Positions 1 to 10,203 are shown, counted from the first letter of the stretch. The stretch: 64,000 bases of DNA from Caulobacter sp. (GCA_030680355.1 JAUXVF010000031.1:496001-560000), one strand, 5' to 3'. Notes: generated by a model from the letters alone, not told the origin. Program-made: numbers and translations.

Positions 1-18
1 GATGGGAGACGCTCGTTC

Positions 19-882
19 ATGCTGACCGAGATTGATCGAATTCTTCTGGCGACTCCTGACGTTGTCGGCTCCGCCATGCCTTGGCGCGACCTGCTGGGCG
101 CTGAATTCGTCAGTCGTGACCGTCTGGCCAGTCTGGCCGCCCAGCGCATGACCCTTCGAGTCGGAACCACTGACATCGAGTTCCTCGAACCGGACGGGGA
201 GGGCGTGATCGCCGACGAACTGCGCCGTCGCGGCCGGGCGCATCTGTTCGCGGCGGGTGCGGGGTCGCCGGATGCGGCCGGCGTCGCCCGTCATGCCGCC
301 GGCCAGGGCGCGATCTGCCAGGAGGCCGATGGCCGGTCCTATGTCACCCTTGAGATCGAAAACGCCCCGATCCGGTTCGTGGTCTCGCCTCAGGAAGAGC
401 GCGAAGCGGCGGGCGCGCTCGACTTCCTCTATGAGGCCACGGTGTTGGCCGCTGACCAGGCCGCCGCTGTCGACCACATCGCCCGGGCCTTCGCGCTCGA
501 TCCGGCGGCGTTCACGACCATCACCTCCGAGGCCTTCGGCTACACCGGCGTCCTGACCCTGTTCGACCCCGAGCGCCTGCACCGGTTCGAGGTCATCACC
601 CCCATCGATATGGACAAGACGATGGGCCGCTACTACCGGCGGGAGGGGGCCTCTTTCTACATGGCCTTCGCCGAGAGCGGTGACATGGCCTTGATTGAGC
701 GCCTGGCGGGCGAGGCCGCCGTCGGCATCACCGTTGAGCGCCCGGACGGCCGTGATCCGGCCCTGACCGCCGATCAGTTGTGGCTGCATCCCAAGACCCT
801 CGGTGGCATGATGCTGGGCGTCTCGCGCCCGTCGATGGCCTGGCGCTGGTCGGGCAAACCTGAACGCGTGGAGACGATCTGA
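19..882 (+). CDS. VOC/glyoxalase-like domain protein
   Basis: 287-aa ORF; overlaps the downstream enoyl-CoA hydratase start (TGATG). Confidence 0.6.
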   Translation: MLTEIDRILLATPDVVGSAMPWRDLLGAEFVSRDRLASLAAQRMTLRVGTTDIEFLEPDGEGVIADELRRRGRAHLFAAGAGSPDAAGVARHAAGQGAICQEADGRSYVTLEIENAPIRFVVSPQEEREAAGALDFLYEATVLAADQAAAVDHIARAFALDPAAFTTITSEAFGYTGVLTLFDPERLHRFEVITPIDMDKTMGRYYRREGASFYMAFAESGDMALIERLAGEAAVGITVERPDGRDPALTADQLWLHPKTLGGMMLGVSRPSMAWRWSGKPERVETI

Positions 883-1649
883 TGGTTCTGAGCATCACTG
901 ACCAGGGCCGCAGCCGTGTCCTGACCTTCAACCGGCCTGACCAGCTCAATGCGATGAACGACGCGCTCTACGACGCCATCACCGAGGCCCTGACCGCGGC
1001 GGCGACCGACGCCGGCGTGTCGGCGGTGGTGCTGACCGGCGCCGGCCGCGCCTTCTGCGCCGGCCAGGACCTGGCCGAGATGGCCAATCGTCCGACCTAT
1101 CCGGCCGGGGAGCGACACGGCTTCGGTCCCTTCATTGAGACTCTGGAGGCCTTTCCCAAGCCCCTGTGCGCGGCGGTCAACGGCCTGGGTGTCGGCATTG
1201 GCCTGACCCTGCTGCCCTACTGCGACAAGGTGATCATGGCCCCGACCGCCCGGTTGCGCGCGCCCTTCGTGTCGCTGGGGGTCACGGCCGAGGCGGGCAG
1301 CACCCTGCTGTTGCCGGCCCTGATCGGCTGGCCAGCGGCCGCCGACATCCTGCTGACCGGCCGCTGGGTCAGCGCCGCCAACGCCGTCGAGATCGGCCTG
1401 GCTCAGGAGATCGCCCCCGAAGGCGGGTTGCTGGACCGGGCTCAGGCCTGGGCCGATCAGTTCAGGGACCTGCCGGTCGCCTCCCTGATCGCAACGCGGT
1501 CGCTGATGATCGCCGCCCGGGTCGACGCCGGCGCCGCCGCCCGTCACCGGGAGGATCATCTGTTCCGAAAACTGGCCGGCGGCCCGGCGAATCTGGAAGC
1601 CCTGGCGGCTTTCCGCGAAAAGCGCCCGGCCGATTTCGGCGCCATGTAG
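882..1649 (+). CDS. Enoyl-CoA hydratase/isomerase family protein (PaaG-like)
   Basis: Crotonase motifs: VVLTGAGRAFCAGQDL, NGLGVGIGLTLLPYCD. Confidence 0.9.
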   Translation: MVLSITDQGRSRVLTFNRPDQLNAMNDALYDAITEALTAAATDAGVSAVVLTGAGRAFCAGQDLAEMANRPTYPAGERHGFGPFIETLEAFPKPLCAAVNGLGVGIGLTLLPYCDKVIMAPTARLRAPFVSLGVTAEAGSTLLLPALIGWPAAADILLTGRWVSAANAVEIGLAQEIAPEGGLLDRAQAWADQFRDLPVASLIATRSLMIAARVDAGAAARHREDHLFRKLAGGPANLEALAAFREKRPADFGAM

Positions 1650-1653
1650 GCGT

Positions 1654-3609
1654 CTAGCGCGCCATTCCCCCCGCCAGATCAGCCTCCGCCCCGGCGACCG
1701 TCCGCGCGCCAGCCCCGGTCGATGTTTGTGGAGCGGTGGCCGGCCGTCGGCCCTCGGCGGCGCTGGCATGGGCGTCGAACATCGCGGCCACGGCCTCGCC
1801 GTGGGAATAGTAGACTAGGAATCCGGCCTCCGGCAGTCTGGCGAAGGTGCAGCCCGGCAGGCCGGCGAAGGCCTCTTCAAGACCGGGCATAACGGTCCGT
1901 CCGCACTCGACCAGCAACCAAGGAATACCCGGTTTCAATGTTGGCGGGCGCCAGCCCCTCGCATAGACGCCCTGTTCGGTGGCGAAGCCGTGGCTGGTGC
2001 GGGCCGCCATGGCCTGGACGTCGCGCACGATGCTCATCTGGACACCGGGGCGGGCCACCGCCAGCCGGTCGCCGGGTGTGTCCTTGGTCAGGTTCCGCAG
2101 CAGGCGGGCGAGGATGTCGGTGCGCGTCTGTCGCCGCAACATCTCGCCGAAGCTGGCCACCAGCTCCGGCCGCGCGACGAAGGCGCGGGAGATCGAGCCC
2201 ATGATGGTGTCCGGAACCCGCACGACCAGCCCGGGCCACCGTGGATGCACCAGCATGGCGGCCTTCAGCCGGGCGGGATGGCGCTCGGCGAAGGCGACCG
2301 TTGCCGCCACGCCGTCGTCCCGGGTCAGCGCGAAGGCCGTGCTCTGGCGCAGGGCGTCGAGAATGGCGGCCATATCGTCGGCCGCGGTGGCCACATAGTC
2401 GTCTACGGCTCGGTCGGTGAGGCCAAAGCCCGGCCGTTGCGGCACGATCGGTCGATACCCCCGGCGCTGCAGGGCGGCGGCGAACGCGGGGGGCAGGGTG
2501 CGACCGGTGATCGTGCCGTGGGTGACAAGGACCGGCCTGCCGCTGCGCGGGCCATAGTCCCAGAAGGCCACGCGACGGCCGTCGGGCCGGGAGGCGATCC
2601 GCAGGCTCCCGGCAAGGTTGGCGGTCTCGGCGACGGTCTCGGAGGTCCGCGCCATTGACGCCAGGACGCCGGCCTCGGCGGCCAGTCGGATGATGTCCTT
2701 GATCTTGCCGACGCCGGCCTTGGCGTAGATCGCCTTCAGTTGGCCCCGGACCGTGCTTTCAGCGGTGCCGGAGGCTCCGGCGGCCTCACGGGAGCTCATC
2801 CCCCTGGCGAACAAGGCGGCCGTCCGCGCCTCGGCGGGCGTGGCGCCGAACATCGTGACGAAGACGGCCTCCAGGTCGGTCGGCTCCGGCTGCTCGCCGC
2901 ACATCAAATCCAGCATCCGCCGGACCAGATCGGAGGACCGGCGCGCGCCAACCTTGCGCTGGGCGTTGCGGAGGGCGTCGCGCGCGGTCTCCCGGCCGAC
3001 CCCGACCCGGTCCGCTGCCGCTTCCACGCCGGGCGCGTCCAGCAGGGCCTCGGCAAGCCGCGATTCGAGCGGCGTGAAGCCAAAGGCTTCGGCGGCGCGC
3101 GTCGCCAGATCGCTGACCCGGGATGGCGCGAAGCCCAGCAGGGCCAGACGTTTCGGCGTCTCGGCCAGCAGGGCCAGGGCCTCGGCCGGCAAGGGCCAGC
3201 GGCGGGCCAGGTCGGCGGTGGCCGCGCAGCCGGCGATCACGGCGCCGTCGACGGCTTCCAGCAGGCCCGAGGCATGTCCGGCCCGGGCCGCCAGCCGCAG
3301 GAGGCGACGCGAAGCGACGCCCTCCACGTCGGCCCCGAACCACGATCGGAAGGTGTCATTGGTCCATAGCACCTGGCCGCCGGGGCCGATCACCGCCACG
3401 CCGAGGGCCTGGCCCGGGATCAGGGTGAACAGGGCCTGGGACAGGTCGAGCTGGGCGGCTTCCTCAAGCACCAGGGCGAGGGCTTCGGGTTCCCGCTCGA
3501 TCGAGGCCTCGATGAGATGGAAGTGATCCACGACGGCTTCCGCCGGCCGGCCCTGGACCAGCCCGCTGCGCAAGACTTCCGACAACGGATTCCCGGCTTC
3601 ACTCGGCAC
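1654..3609 (-). CDS. Fusion protein: PAS-like region, two LuxR-type HTH regions and C-terminal alpha/beta hydrolase domain
   Basis: 651 aa; HTH-like GMSSREAAGASGTAESTVRGQLKAIYAKAGV and a second FTPLESRLAEALLDAPGVEAAADRVGVGRETARDALRNAQRKVG; hydrolase core VLVTHGTITGR / FALTRDDGVAATVAF. Confidence 0.75.
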   Translation of the reverse strand: MPSEAGNPLSEVLRSGLVQGRPAEAVVDHFHLIEASIEREPEALALVLEEAAQLDLSQALFTLIPGQALGVAVIGPGGQVLWTNDTFRSWFGADVEGVASRRLLRLAARAGHASGLLEAVDGAVIAGCAATADLARRWPLPAEALALLAETPKRLALLGFAPSRVSDLATRAAEAFGFTPLESRLAEALLDAPGVEAAADRVGVGRETARDALRNAQRKVGARRSSDLVRRMLDLMCGEQPEPTDLEAVFVTMFGATPAEARTAALFARGMSSREAAGASGTAESTVRGQLKAIYAKAGVGKIKDIIRLAAEAGVLASMARTSETVAETANLAGSLRIASRPDGRRVAFWDYGPRSGRPVLVTHGTITGRTLPPAFAAALQRRGYRPIVPQRPGFGLTDRAVDDYVATAADDMAAILDALRQSTAFALTRDDGVAATVAFAERHPARLKAAMLVHPRWPGLVVRVPDTIMGSISRAFVARPELVASFGEMLRRQTRTDILARLLRNLTKDTPGDRLAVARPGVQMSIVRDVQAMAARTSHGFATEQGVYARGWRPPTLKPGIPWLLVECGRTVMPGLEEAFAGLPGCTFARLPEAGFLVYYSHGEAVAAMFDAHASAAEGRRPATAPQTSTGAGARTVAGAEADLAGGMAR

Positions 3610-3791
3610 GAACTCGACGCCTCCAACCCGGCGATCTGCCGGACGTCACAACCGTGCTAGCCCGAGTCGCCCGCTTGCGGGGATGGGTTGCACCTGACCA
3701 GGCGGTCGCTATAGCCCGGCCCAGGCGGCTGGAACGGTCGCCGCAGGCCTGGACTGACAGGTCAGGGCCGATGGTGTAGAGCCGGTGTCGC

Positions 3792-4256
3792 ATGGAAACG
3801 GACCACGCCGGACTGCTGCTCAACCTCGCGGTCGCCACCGGCATGGTGGCGGTGACGGTGTTCGTCCATTTCTGGGGCCTTATCCTGCTGCTCCGGTTGC
3901 TGGGCCGGACTGGCCGCCGGCTGCAGGCGCATGACAGCCCGATGGGTCAGGCCGCGCTTCTGGTCATCGTCGTGTTCGGCATATTCGCGGTCCACACGGT
4001 GGAGATCTGGCTCTACGCCATTGTCTACATGGGCCTTGGCGAACTGAAGACGCTGGAGTCGGCGCTCTATTTCTCGACGGTCACCTTCGTCTCCCTGGGG
4101 TTCGGCGACGTGGTGCTGGCCCCGCGCTGGCGCCTGCTCAGCGCCATCGAGGCGGCCAACGGGGTGATCCTGTTCGCCTGGTCGACGGCCTTCCTGTTCT
4201 CGGTCACCGCGCGGCTGCGGGCACTGGAACACGACTGGCTCAAGCCGAAGGACTGA
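3792..4256 (+). CDS. Two-TM potassium-channel-like ion channel protein
   Basis: Hydrophobic helices flanking pore-like STVTFVSLGFGDVVLAPRWR. Confidence 0.75.
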   Translation: METDHAGLLLNLAVATGMVAVTVFVHFWGLILLLRLLGRTGRRLQAHDSPMGQAALLVIVVFGIFAVHTVEIWLYAIVYMGLGELKTLESALYFSTVTFVSLGFGDVVLAPRWRLLSAIEAANGVILFAWSTAFLFSVTARLRALEHDWLKPKD

Positions 4257-4334
4257 CGGCCGGGCTTTGGCGGGGACGAACCTCTTGCCGACCCCACTGG
4301 CGCGCGCCGACCAGAAGGTTAGATTGGCCGCCAC

Positions 4335-5291
4335 ATGGCCTCCCATACTTCCCGAAAAGTGATCTACGCCGCCCTGGCGGGAAACTCCGCCATCGCGGCG
4401 ATCAAGTTCGCCGCCGCGATCTTCACCGGCAGCGCCGCGATGCTCAGCGAGGCGATTCACTCGCTGGTCGACACTGGTAATCAACTGCTGCTGCTTCTGG
4501 GGCTGCGCCAGGCAGCCAAGCCGCCGACCGAGCAGCACCCGTTCGGCTATGGCCTGCAGCTGTATTTCTACACCTTTGTTGTCGCCGTGCTGATCTTCGG
4601 GGTCGGCGCGGTCATTTCGATCGTCCACGGCATCGAAAAGATCAAGCATCCGGAGGTGATCGAGAACGCCTGGGTCAACTACATCGTGCTGGGCGTGGGT
4701 CTGGTGTTCGAGGGCGGGGTCTGGCTGGTGGCGCTGAAGGCGTTCAACCAGGAACGCGGCGGGCGCAACTGGATCGCGGCGGTCCATTCCAGCAAGGACC
4801 CGACGATCTTCACCGTGCTGTTCGAGGACACGGCGGCGATGCTCGGCCTGGCCGTGGCTCTGCTGGGCGTGTTCCTCAGCCAGCAGCTGGGTCTGCCGGT
4901 GCTCGACGGCGTGGCCTCGATCCTGATCGGCGTGATCCTGGCGCTGACCGCCTTCTTTCTGGCCTACGAAAGCCAGAGCCTGCTCACCGGCGAGGCGGCC
5001 AGCCGCGACACGCGCGAAGGCATCAACCGCATCGCCCGGGCCGAGCCGGGCGTCGTCGGCCTTAACCAGGCGCTGACCATGCATTTCGGACCCAATGAGG
5101 TGTTCGTGGCCCTTAGCCTGGACTTCGAGGACGACCTGTCGGCGGCTGATGTCGAAAGGATCGTCACCCGCATGGAGCAGGCCATAAAACGGGCCCATCC
5201 CGATGTCCGCCAGATGTTCATCGAGGCCCAGAGCCTCGCCGCCCACCGACGGGCCGGACAGAGTGCGGATCCAGGGGAGCCCACGCCGTGA
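4335..5291 (+). CDS. Cation diffusion facilitator family transporter
   Basis: CDF pattern AGNSAIAAIKFAAAIFTGSAAMLSEAIHSLVDTGNQLLLLLGLR. Confidence 0.9.
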   Translation: MASHTSRKVIYAALAGNSAIAAIKFAAAIFTGSAAMLSEAIHSLVDTGNQLLLLLGLRQAAKPPTEQHPFGYGLQLYFYTFVVAVLIFGVGAVISIVHGIEKIKHPEVIENAWVNYIVLGVGLVFEGGVWLVALKAFNQERGGRNWIAAVHSSKDPTIFTVLFEDTAAMLGLAVALLGVFLSQQLGLPVLDGVASILIGVILALTAFFLAYESQSLLTGEAASRDTREGINRIARAEPGVVGLNQALTMHFGPNEVFVALSLDFEDDLSAADVERIVTRMEQAIKRAHPDVRQMFIEAQSLAAHRRAGQSADPGEPTP

Positions 5292-5464
5292 CCGACACGC
5301 CCGATCAGCCGTCGCCGGACGAGACGCCGATTCAGCGGGCGCTGCGGCTCAAACAGGCCGTCATCAATGCCCGGCCCAAACCGCCGCGCGGTGGACGGTT
5401 TCAGCGCCAGCAGGCCGCCGCCCACCAGTCAGCCTCGAAGTCCAAACCCTGGATGTCGCGGTAG
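5288..5464 (+). CDS. Small conserved-looking hypothetical protein (58 aa)
   Basis: GTG start overlapping the CDF stop; reads VTDTPDQPSPDETPIQRALRLKQAVINARPKPPRGGRFQRQQAAAHQSASKSKPWMSR*; below the size cutoff of the ORF track. Confidence 0.6.
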   Translation: MTDTPDQPSPDETPIQRALRLKQAVINARPKPPRGGRFQRQQAAAHQSASKSKPWMSR

Positions 5465-5477
5465 GGCTCTGCCGGGG

Positions 5478-6389
5478 TCAGGCGTTGAAGTTCAGCTTCA
5501 GCCCGGGACGGGGCCATTTTGCCTTGTACAACTTGCCGGTGCCCGAGGCGGTGATCCAGGCCGTGGTCATGTCCGGACCGCCGAAACAGATGTTGGTGCA
5601 GAGCAGATCCGGGAACGGATAGTGCTGCGTCGTGCCGTCCGGGTCGAAAGCGGTGATGCCGCCGTTGATGATGGTCGCCACGCAGACCTTGCCGCCGGCC
5701 TCGACGGCCAGGCTGTCGAGCAGCTGGAAGCCGGGCAGGTTGCAGATCACCCGACCGGGCTGGAAGGGCGGCGGGTCGGCCAGCACGCCCGGCGACGCCA
5801 CATCGAAGGCCCACAGCCGGCCGAGACTGGTGTCGGCCATGTAGACCGTCTTCTCGTCGGGGGAGAGACCGACGCCGTTGGGGGTGGTCATGTGTTCGCG
5901 GGCGCGGACGATGTGTGAGCCGTCGGTTTTGGCATAGTAGAGCCCGCCCCATTTGCGGCCCTCGGGCGTCGTGCAGCCGTGGTCGGTGAACCAGAAGCCG
6001 CCCTGTTTGTCGAACACCAGATCGTTGGGGCCGACCAGCCGCTGGCCGTCGCAGCTGTCATAGATGGTCTCGACCTTGCCGGTGGCGATGTCGATACGCT
6101 GGATCGAGCCGCCGACATGGCTGGCCGGGGTCGGGCCGGGGATCAGCAGGCCGCCCATGTCCTGGAACTCGAAACTGCCGCCGTTGTTGGTCACCCACAT
6201 CGCGCCGTCGGGGCCGATGGCCGCGCCGTTGGGGCCGCCGCCGGTCTCGGCGACGATTGTCTTGACGCCATCAGGCGAGAGGCGGGTCAGCCGCTGTCCG
6301 CCGATCTCGGTGAAAATGACCGAGCCGTCGGCCATGGCCACCGGGCCTTCGGGAAACTTCAGGTCCTCGGCGACCAGTTCGATATCCAT
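5478..6389 (-). CDS. SMP-30/gluconolactonase/LRE family protein
   Basis: FPEGPVAMADGSVIFTEI, GPNGAAIGPDGAMWVTNNGG, GPNDLVFDKQGGFWFTD. Confidence 0.9.
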   Translation of the reverse strand: MDIELVAEDLKFPEGPVAMADGSVIFTEIGGQRLTRLSPDGVKTIVAETGGGPNGAAIGPDGAMWVTNNGGSFEFQDMGGLLIPGPTPASHVGGSIQRIDIATGKVETIYDSCDGQRLVGPNDLVFDKQGGFWFTDHGCTTPEGRKWGGLYYAKTDGSHIVRAREHMTTPNGVGLSPDEKTVYMADTSLGRLWAFDVASPGVLADPPPFQPGRVICNLPGFQLLDSLAVEAGGKVCVATIINGGITAFDPDGTTQHYPFPDLLCTNICFGGPDMTTAWITASGTGKLYKAKWPRPGLKLNFNA

Positions 6390-6512
6390 GCGGCCTTCTC
6401 CCTTTTTCGTTGGGGGAATTGAACCGCCTGCCGCGAGGGCAGCGCAAGACTCAAACGTGTGCGCGGTACCGGAAAACGTCAGGGCGGGGTCGCGCGGCCC
6501 CCGCTGCGGCGG

Positions 6513-7079
6513 TTATTTGAGCCAGCCGTAGGCAATGACGTAGGTGGCGCCCTCGGCGGGGTCGCGACCCGGAATGAACGTGCCGCTGAGGGCGTGAAAC
6601 GCGTTGCCGTCGACGCGGTATGTCGTCTGTGTGACACCCCCTTTGGCGCGAGGCTCCTCCGGCTTGACGGTGTAGCCGCGGGACCGGGCCAGCATCAGCA
6701 TATCGTTCTTGATACTGCTACCATTTCTCAACGGCCCCCAGACGCCCACCGAACACACGTTCATCACCCGTCCGTTCTCCTTTGGCTCCCTGAAAACCCA
6801 GAGCTGGATCTCGACTCCCGGCAGGTTCCGGACATACCGGTCGGCGGCCTTTGCCGATGGCCGAAAGCCCAGACCCGGCGCGGTGTCGGCGATGGACGAT
6901 CCACCTTCGGAGGCGATGCAGGCATTGATCGCCACCAGGACAACGTCCTCGGCCGAGGAGGCGGCCTGGGCCGATCCGGCGGTGAGGGTCAGGGCGAGGG
7001 CAGCGATCAAAGGGCGGGACATACGGCGACTCCAGAGACTTGAAGTCGCCAGAATGCGCCGCCAGAAAAGCGGCGGCAT
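6513..7079 (-). CDS. Hypothetical exported protein (tandem paralogue A)
   Basis: 188 aa with signal peptide; similar along its length to 7144..7716. Confidence 0.75.
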   Translation of the reverse strand: MPPLFWRRILATSSLWSRRMSRPLIAALALTLTAGSAQAASSAEDVVLVAINACIASEGGSSIADTAPGLGFRPSAKAADRYVRNLPGVEIQLWVFREPKENGRVMNVCSVGVWGPLRNGSSIKNDMLMLARSRGYTVKPEEPRAKGGVTQTTYRVDGNAFHALSGTFIPGRDPAEGATYVIAYGWLK

Positions 7080-7143
7080 GCCCCAAAGCGGGGGATCGCT
7101 TGCGCTATGGCGCCCCGTTCAGCTCCGACGTCTGCCGCGGCTA

Positions 7144-7716
7144 TCAGTCGAGCCAGCCATAGGTAATGGCGTAGTTGGCGCCCGTGGTGGCCGTGGCGTC
7201 GGGGATGAATATCCGGCTGAACACACGGAACTCCTGGCCCTTGATGTAGTACATCGATTGCTCGACGCCGCCCTTGGGGCGGCGCTCCACCGGGTCGACC
7301 GTGAAGCCGCCCACCCGGGCGCGCGACAGAAGGTCGTTCAAGACGAGGTTGTCGTCGCTCAGTCGGCCCCAGACGCCGACCGTGCACACATTCATCGTGC
7401 GGCCGTCCTTCTGTTTCTCCGAGACGACCCAGACCTGGACTTCCAAGCCAGGCAGGTTCCTGACATAGCGGTTGGCGGCCTTCGTGGACGGACGGAAACC
7501 CAGGCGGGGCGAGACGTTGGCGATGGATCGTCCGCCGTCGGAGGCGACGCAGGCGTCAATCGCCGCCAGGGTCACGTCTTCGGGGGTCGGGGCGGACTGG
7601 GCGTGGGCGGCTCCCGCGGTCAGGGCCAGGGCGAGGACAGGGATCAAAAGGCGGGACATACGGCGACTCCGGGAACTTGAGGCCCCCCGAATGCGTCGCC
7701 CCGGGGAGGGCGGCAT
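7144..7716 (-). CDS. Hypothetical exported protein (tandem paralogue B)
   Basis: 190 aa with signal peptide; paralogue of 6513..7079. Confidence 0.75.
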   Translation of the reverse strand: MPPSPGRRIRGASSSRSRRMSRLLIPVLALALTAGAAHAQSAPTPEDVTLAAIDACVASDGGRSIANVSPRLGFRPSTKAANRYVRNLPGLEVQVWVVSEKQKDGRTMNVCTVGVWGRLSDDNLVLNDLLSRARVGGFTVDPVERRPKGGVEQSMYYIKGQEFRVFSRIFIPDATATTGANYAITYGWLD

Positions 7717-7732
7717 GCCCCAAAGCGGGGGA

Positions 7733-8245
7733 TCAGTCGCGCTCGAGCACCCGAAAGATGAAGGCGTGATCGTCGCCCTCGGCGGCCGGATAGGGCTCGC
7801 GACGCACTTCCGTCCAGTCGGCCTCGTCGAAGGCGGGGAAATGGACGTCGCCTTCGGGCTCGGCCTCGACCTCGGTCAGGTAGAGCCGTTTGGCCCGTGG
7901 CATGGCCAGTTCGAACAGGGCCACCCCGCCGATCACGCAGATCTCACCGACGCCATCGTCCTCGGCCTGTTCGCGGGCGATCTCGACCGCTTCGGTGAAG
8001 CGTTCGCAGGCGATCGCCCCCTGAGGTTCGAACGAACCGTCCCGGGAGAGCACGATGTTGAGCCGGCCGGGCAGGGCGCCCCTGGGCAGGCTGTCCCAGG
8101 TCTTGCGGCCCATGATCACCGGCTTGGACAGGGTGGTCTTGCGAAACAGGGCCATGTCCGACTTCAGCCGCCAGGGCAGGTCGCCGGCCATGCCGATGAC
8201 GCCGTTGCGGGCCCGGGCGGCGACGATGGCGAGGGGAAGTCTCAT
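7733..8245 (-). CDS. folA: Dihydrofolate reductase
   Basis: IVAARARNGVIGMAGDLPWRLKSDMALFRKTTLSKPVIMGRKTWDSLP. Confidence 0.95.
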   Translation of the reverse strand: MRLPLAIVAARARNGVIGMAGDLPWRLKSDMALFRKTTLSKPVIMGRKTWDSLPRGALPGRLNIVLSRDGSFEPQGAIACERFTEAVEIAREQAEDDGVGEICVIGGVALFELAMPRAKRLYLTEVEAEPEGDVHFPAFDEADWTEVRREPYPAAEGDDHAFIFRVLERD

Positions 8246-8255
8246 GCAGGGGTGA

Positions 8256-8687
8256 CTACCCCGTGCCGAACGGCATGACCATCTGTTGCGCGCCGGCCTG
8301 GGCGATCAAATCGCCGTCGGGACGGCGGAAGCTGGCCTCGACATGGATCAGGGACTTCGTCTTCGCCGTCACCCGGCCTTCGATATTGAGGGTTTCGGCC
8401 TTGCCGACCCGAATGAAGTCGACCCGCAGGTTCAGGGTGCGGAAAACCGCGTCGGCGGGGGCCACGGTCATGGCCGCGAAGGCCAGGATCTGGTCGGCGA
8501 GGGCGGCGATGTAGCCGCCGAACATCGAACCGTCGACGTTGAGGATTTCCGGCGACGGCCGCCAGGTCTTGCGGGCCCAGCCTTCGCCCCATTCGTCGAG
8601 GGTTCCCAGCATCAGCGTCTGCACCACCGGCGGCAGATCGGCCTTGCCGGAGATCAGCAGGTCAAGGCGCTCGGTGGCCCAGGTCAT
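8256..8687 (-). CDS. PaaI-family (hotdog) thioesterase
   Basis: [27 protein letters not shown] hotdog pattern; 4-nt overlap with thyA. Confidence 0.8.
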   Translation of the reverse strand: MTWATERLDLLISGKADLPPVVQTLMLGTLDEWGEGWARKTWRPSPEILNVDGSMFGGYIAALADQILAFAAMTVAPADAVFRTLNLRVDFIRVGKAETLNIEGRVTAKTKSLIHVEASFRRPDGDLIAQAGAQQMVMPFGTG

Positions 8688-9532
8688 ACCGCTATCGGCG
8701 CCTTGATGCCCGGATGGGCCTGGTAGTTCTCAACGACGAAGTCCTCATAGACGAACCCGAAAAGATCGCGACCGGGCGCCAGTTTCAGCGTCGGGAAGGG
8801 CAGGGGCTCGCGGCGAAGCTGCTCCTTGGCCTGGTCAAGATGGTTCAGATACAGGTGAGCGTCGCCGAAGCTGTGGACGAACTCCCCGGGCTGTAACCCG
8901 ACCACCTGGGCCATCATCTGGGTCAACAGGGCGTAGCTGGCGATATTGAACGGCACGCCCAGGAAGGCGTCGGCGCTGCGCTGATAGAGCTGGCAGCTGA
9001 GTTTTCCGTCCGCGACGAAGAACTGGAACAGGCAGTGGCAGGGCGGCAGGGCCATATCCTCGACATCGGCCGGGTTCCAGGCGCTGACGATGTGGCGACG
9101 GCTGTTGGGATTGGTCTTCAGGCTTTCGACGACCGCACTGATTTGGTCGATGACCCGCCCGTCGGGGGTCGCCCAGGACCGCCACTGGCGGCCGTAGACC
9201 GGGCCCAGCTCGCCGGTTTCGTCGGCCCAGTCGTCCCAGATTTTCACGCCGCGTTCCTGAAGCCAGCGGACATTGGTGTCGCCGCGCAGGAACCAGAGCA
9301 GCTCCAGGATGATCGACTTGAGATGCAGCTTCTTGGTGGTCAGCAGGGGAAAGCCCTGGGCCAGGTCGAACCTGATCTGACGGCCGAAGACGCCGAGCGT
9401 GCCGGTGCCGGTGCGATCGCCGCGTTCCACGCCATTGGCCATGATATCGGCGAGCAGGCCCAGATACTGACGCTCCGGATGGTCGACCGGAGCCTGACTC
9501 TGAGCGGTGATGGCGGGCGCGAGGGCGTTCAT
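8684..9532 (-). CDS. thyA: Thymidylate synthase
   Basis: [60 protein letters not shown]. Confidence 0.97.
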   Translation of the reverse strand: MNALAPAITAQSQAPVDHPERQYLGLLADIMANGVERGDRTGTGTLGVFGRQIRFDLAQGFPLLTTKKLHLKSIILELLWFLRGDTNVRWLQERGVKIWDDWADETGELGPVYGRQWRSWATPDGRVIDQISAVVESLKTNPNSRRHIVSAWNPADVEDMALPPCHCLFQFFVADGKLSCQLYQRSADAFLGVPFNIASYALLTQMMAQVVGLQPGEFVHSFGDAHLYLNHLDQAKEQLRREPLPFPTLKLAPGRDLFGFVYEDFVVENYQAHPGIKAPIAV

Positions 9533-9612
9533 GGTTGCCGAGGGTCGGCGCGAATCAGCGCCACGCCAAGTCGTGAACGTCAGTCATCCACAGTTGTCTT
9601 CACCGCCCGGCC

Positions 9613-10203
9613 CTAGCCGGCGAAGCCGCCGTCATCGAGAAAAGCCTGTTCATCGGGCGTCGTTTCGCGGCCCATCATGGCGTTGCGGTGGGGGAAGCGG
9701 CCGAAACGGTCGATGATGTCGCGGTGGATAATGGCGAACTGCAGCGTCTTCTCGTCGCCCGTGGCGTCGCGCAAGGCTTCGCAAAGGCGCACGGCGAGGT
9801 CCTGGTCGCCGAGATCCTCGGAATGCATGAAAGGCATGTAGCAGAACGCCCGCAGTCCCGGTTCGACCTCCTGATCGAAGTCGGCCTGCACGGCGTGACG
9901 GGCCACGGACCGGGCCATGGCGTCGGCCGCGAAGGCGTGGGGCGATCCCCGCCACAGGTTGCGCGGGAACTGGTCGAGCAACAGCAGCAGGGCAAGACAG
10001 CCCTCTGAGGTCTGGATCCAGCCGCTGTATTCGCCGCGTGCGGCTGCGAAATGGACGGGCTCGAAACGCAACCGGATGGCGGCGTCGAACCGGTAGTCCT
10101 TGCGGAACCATTTCTCCGGACCGGAGATCCGCCAAAATCCGATAACGTCGATAGGTGTCGCGCTCATGGGCCGCAAGCTGGCGCCGGCTGGCGCTTCGTT
10201 CAA
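9613..10203 (-). CDS. DUF924 family protein
   Basis: GCLALLLLLDQFPRNLWRGSPHAFAADAMAR. Confidence 0.85.
   Translation of the reverse strand: MNEAPAGASLRPMSATPIDVIGFWRISGPEKWFRKDYRFDAAIRLRFEPVHFAAARGEYSGWIQTSEGCLALLLLLDQFPRNLWRGSPHAFAADAMARSVARHAVQADFDQEVEPGLRAFCYMPFMHSEDLGDQDLAVRLCEALRDATGDEKTLQFAIIHRDIIDRFGRFPHRNAMMGRETTPDEQAFLDDGGFAG

Noticed and set aside
3762-5246. 494-aa minus-strand ORF
   Set aside because: Shadow of the ion channel and CDF transporter genes.
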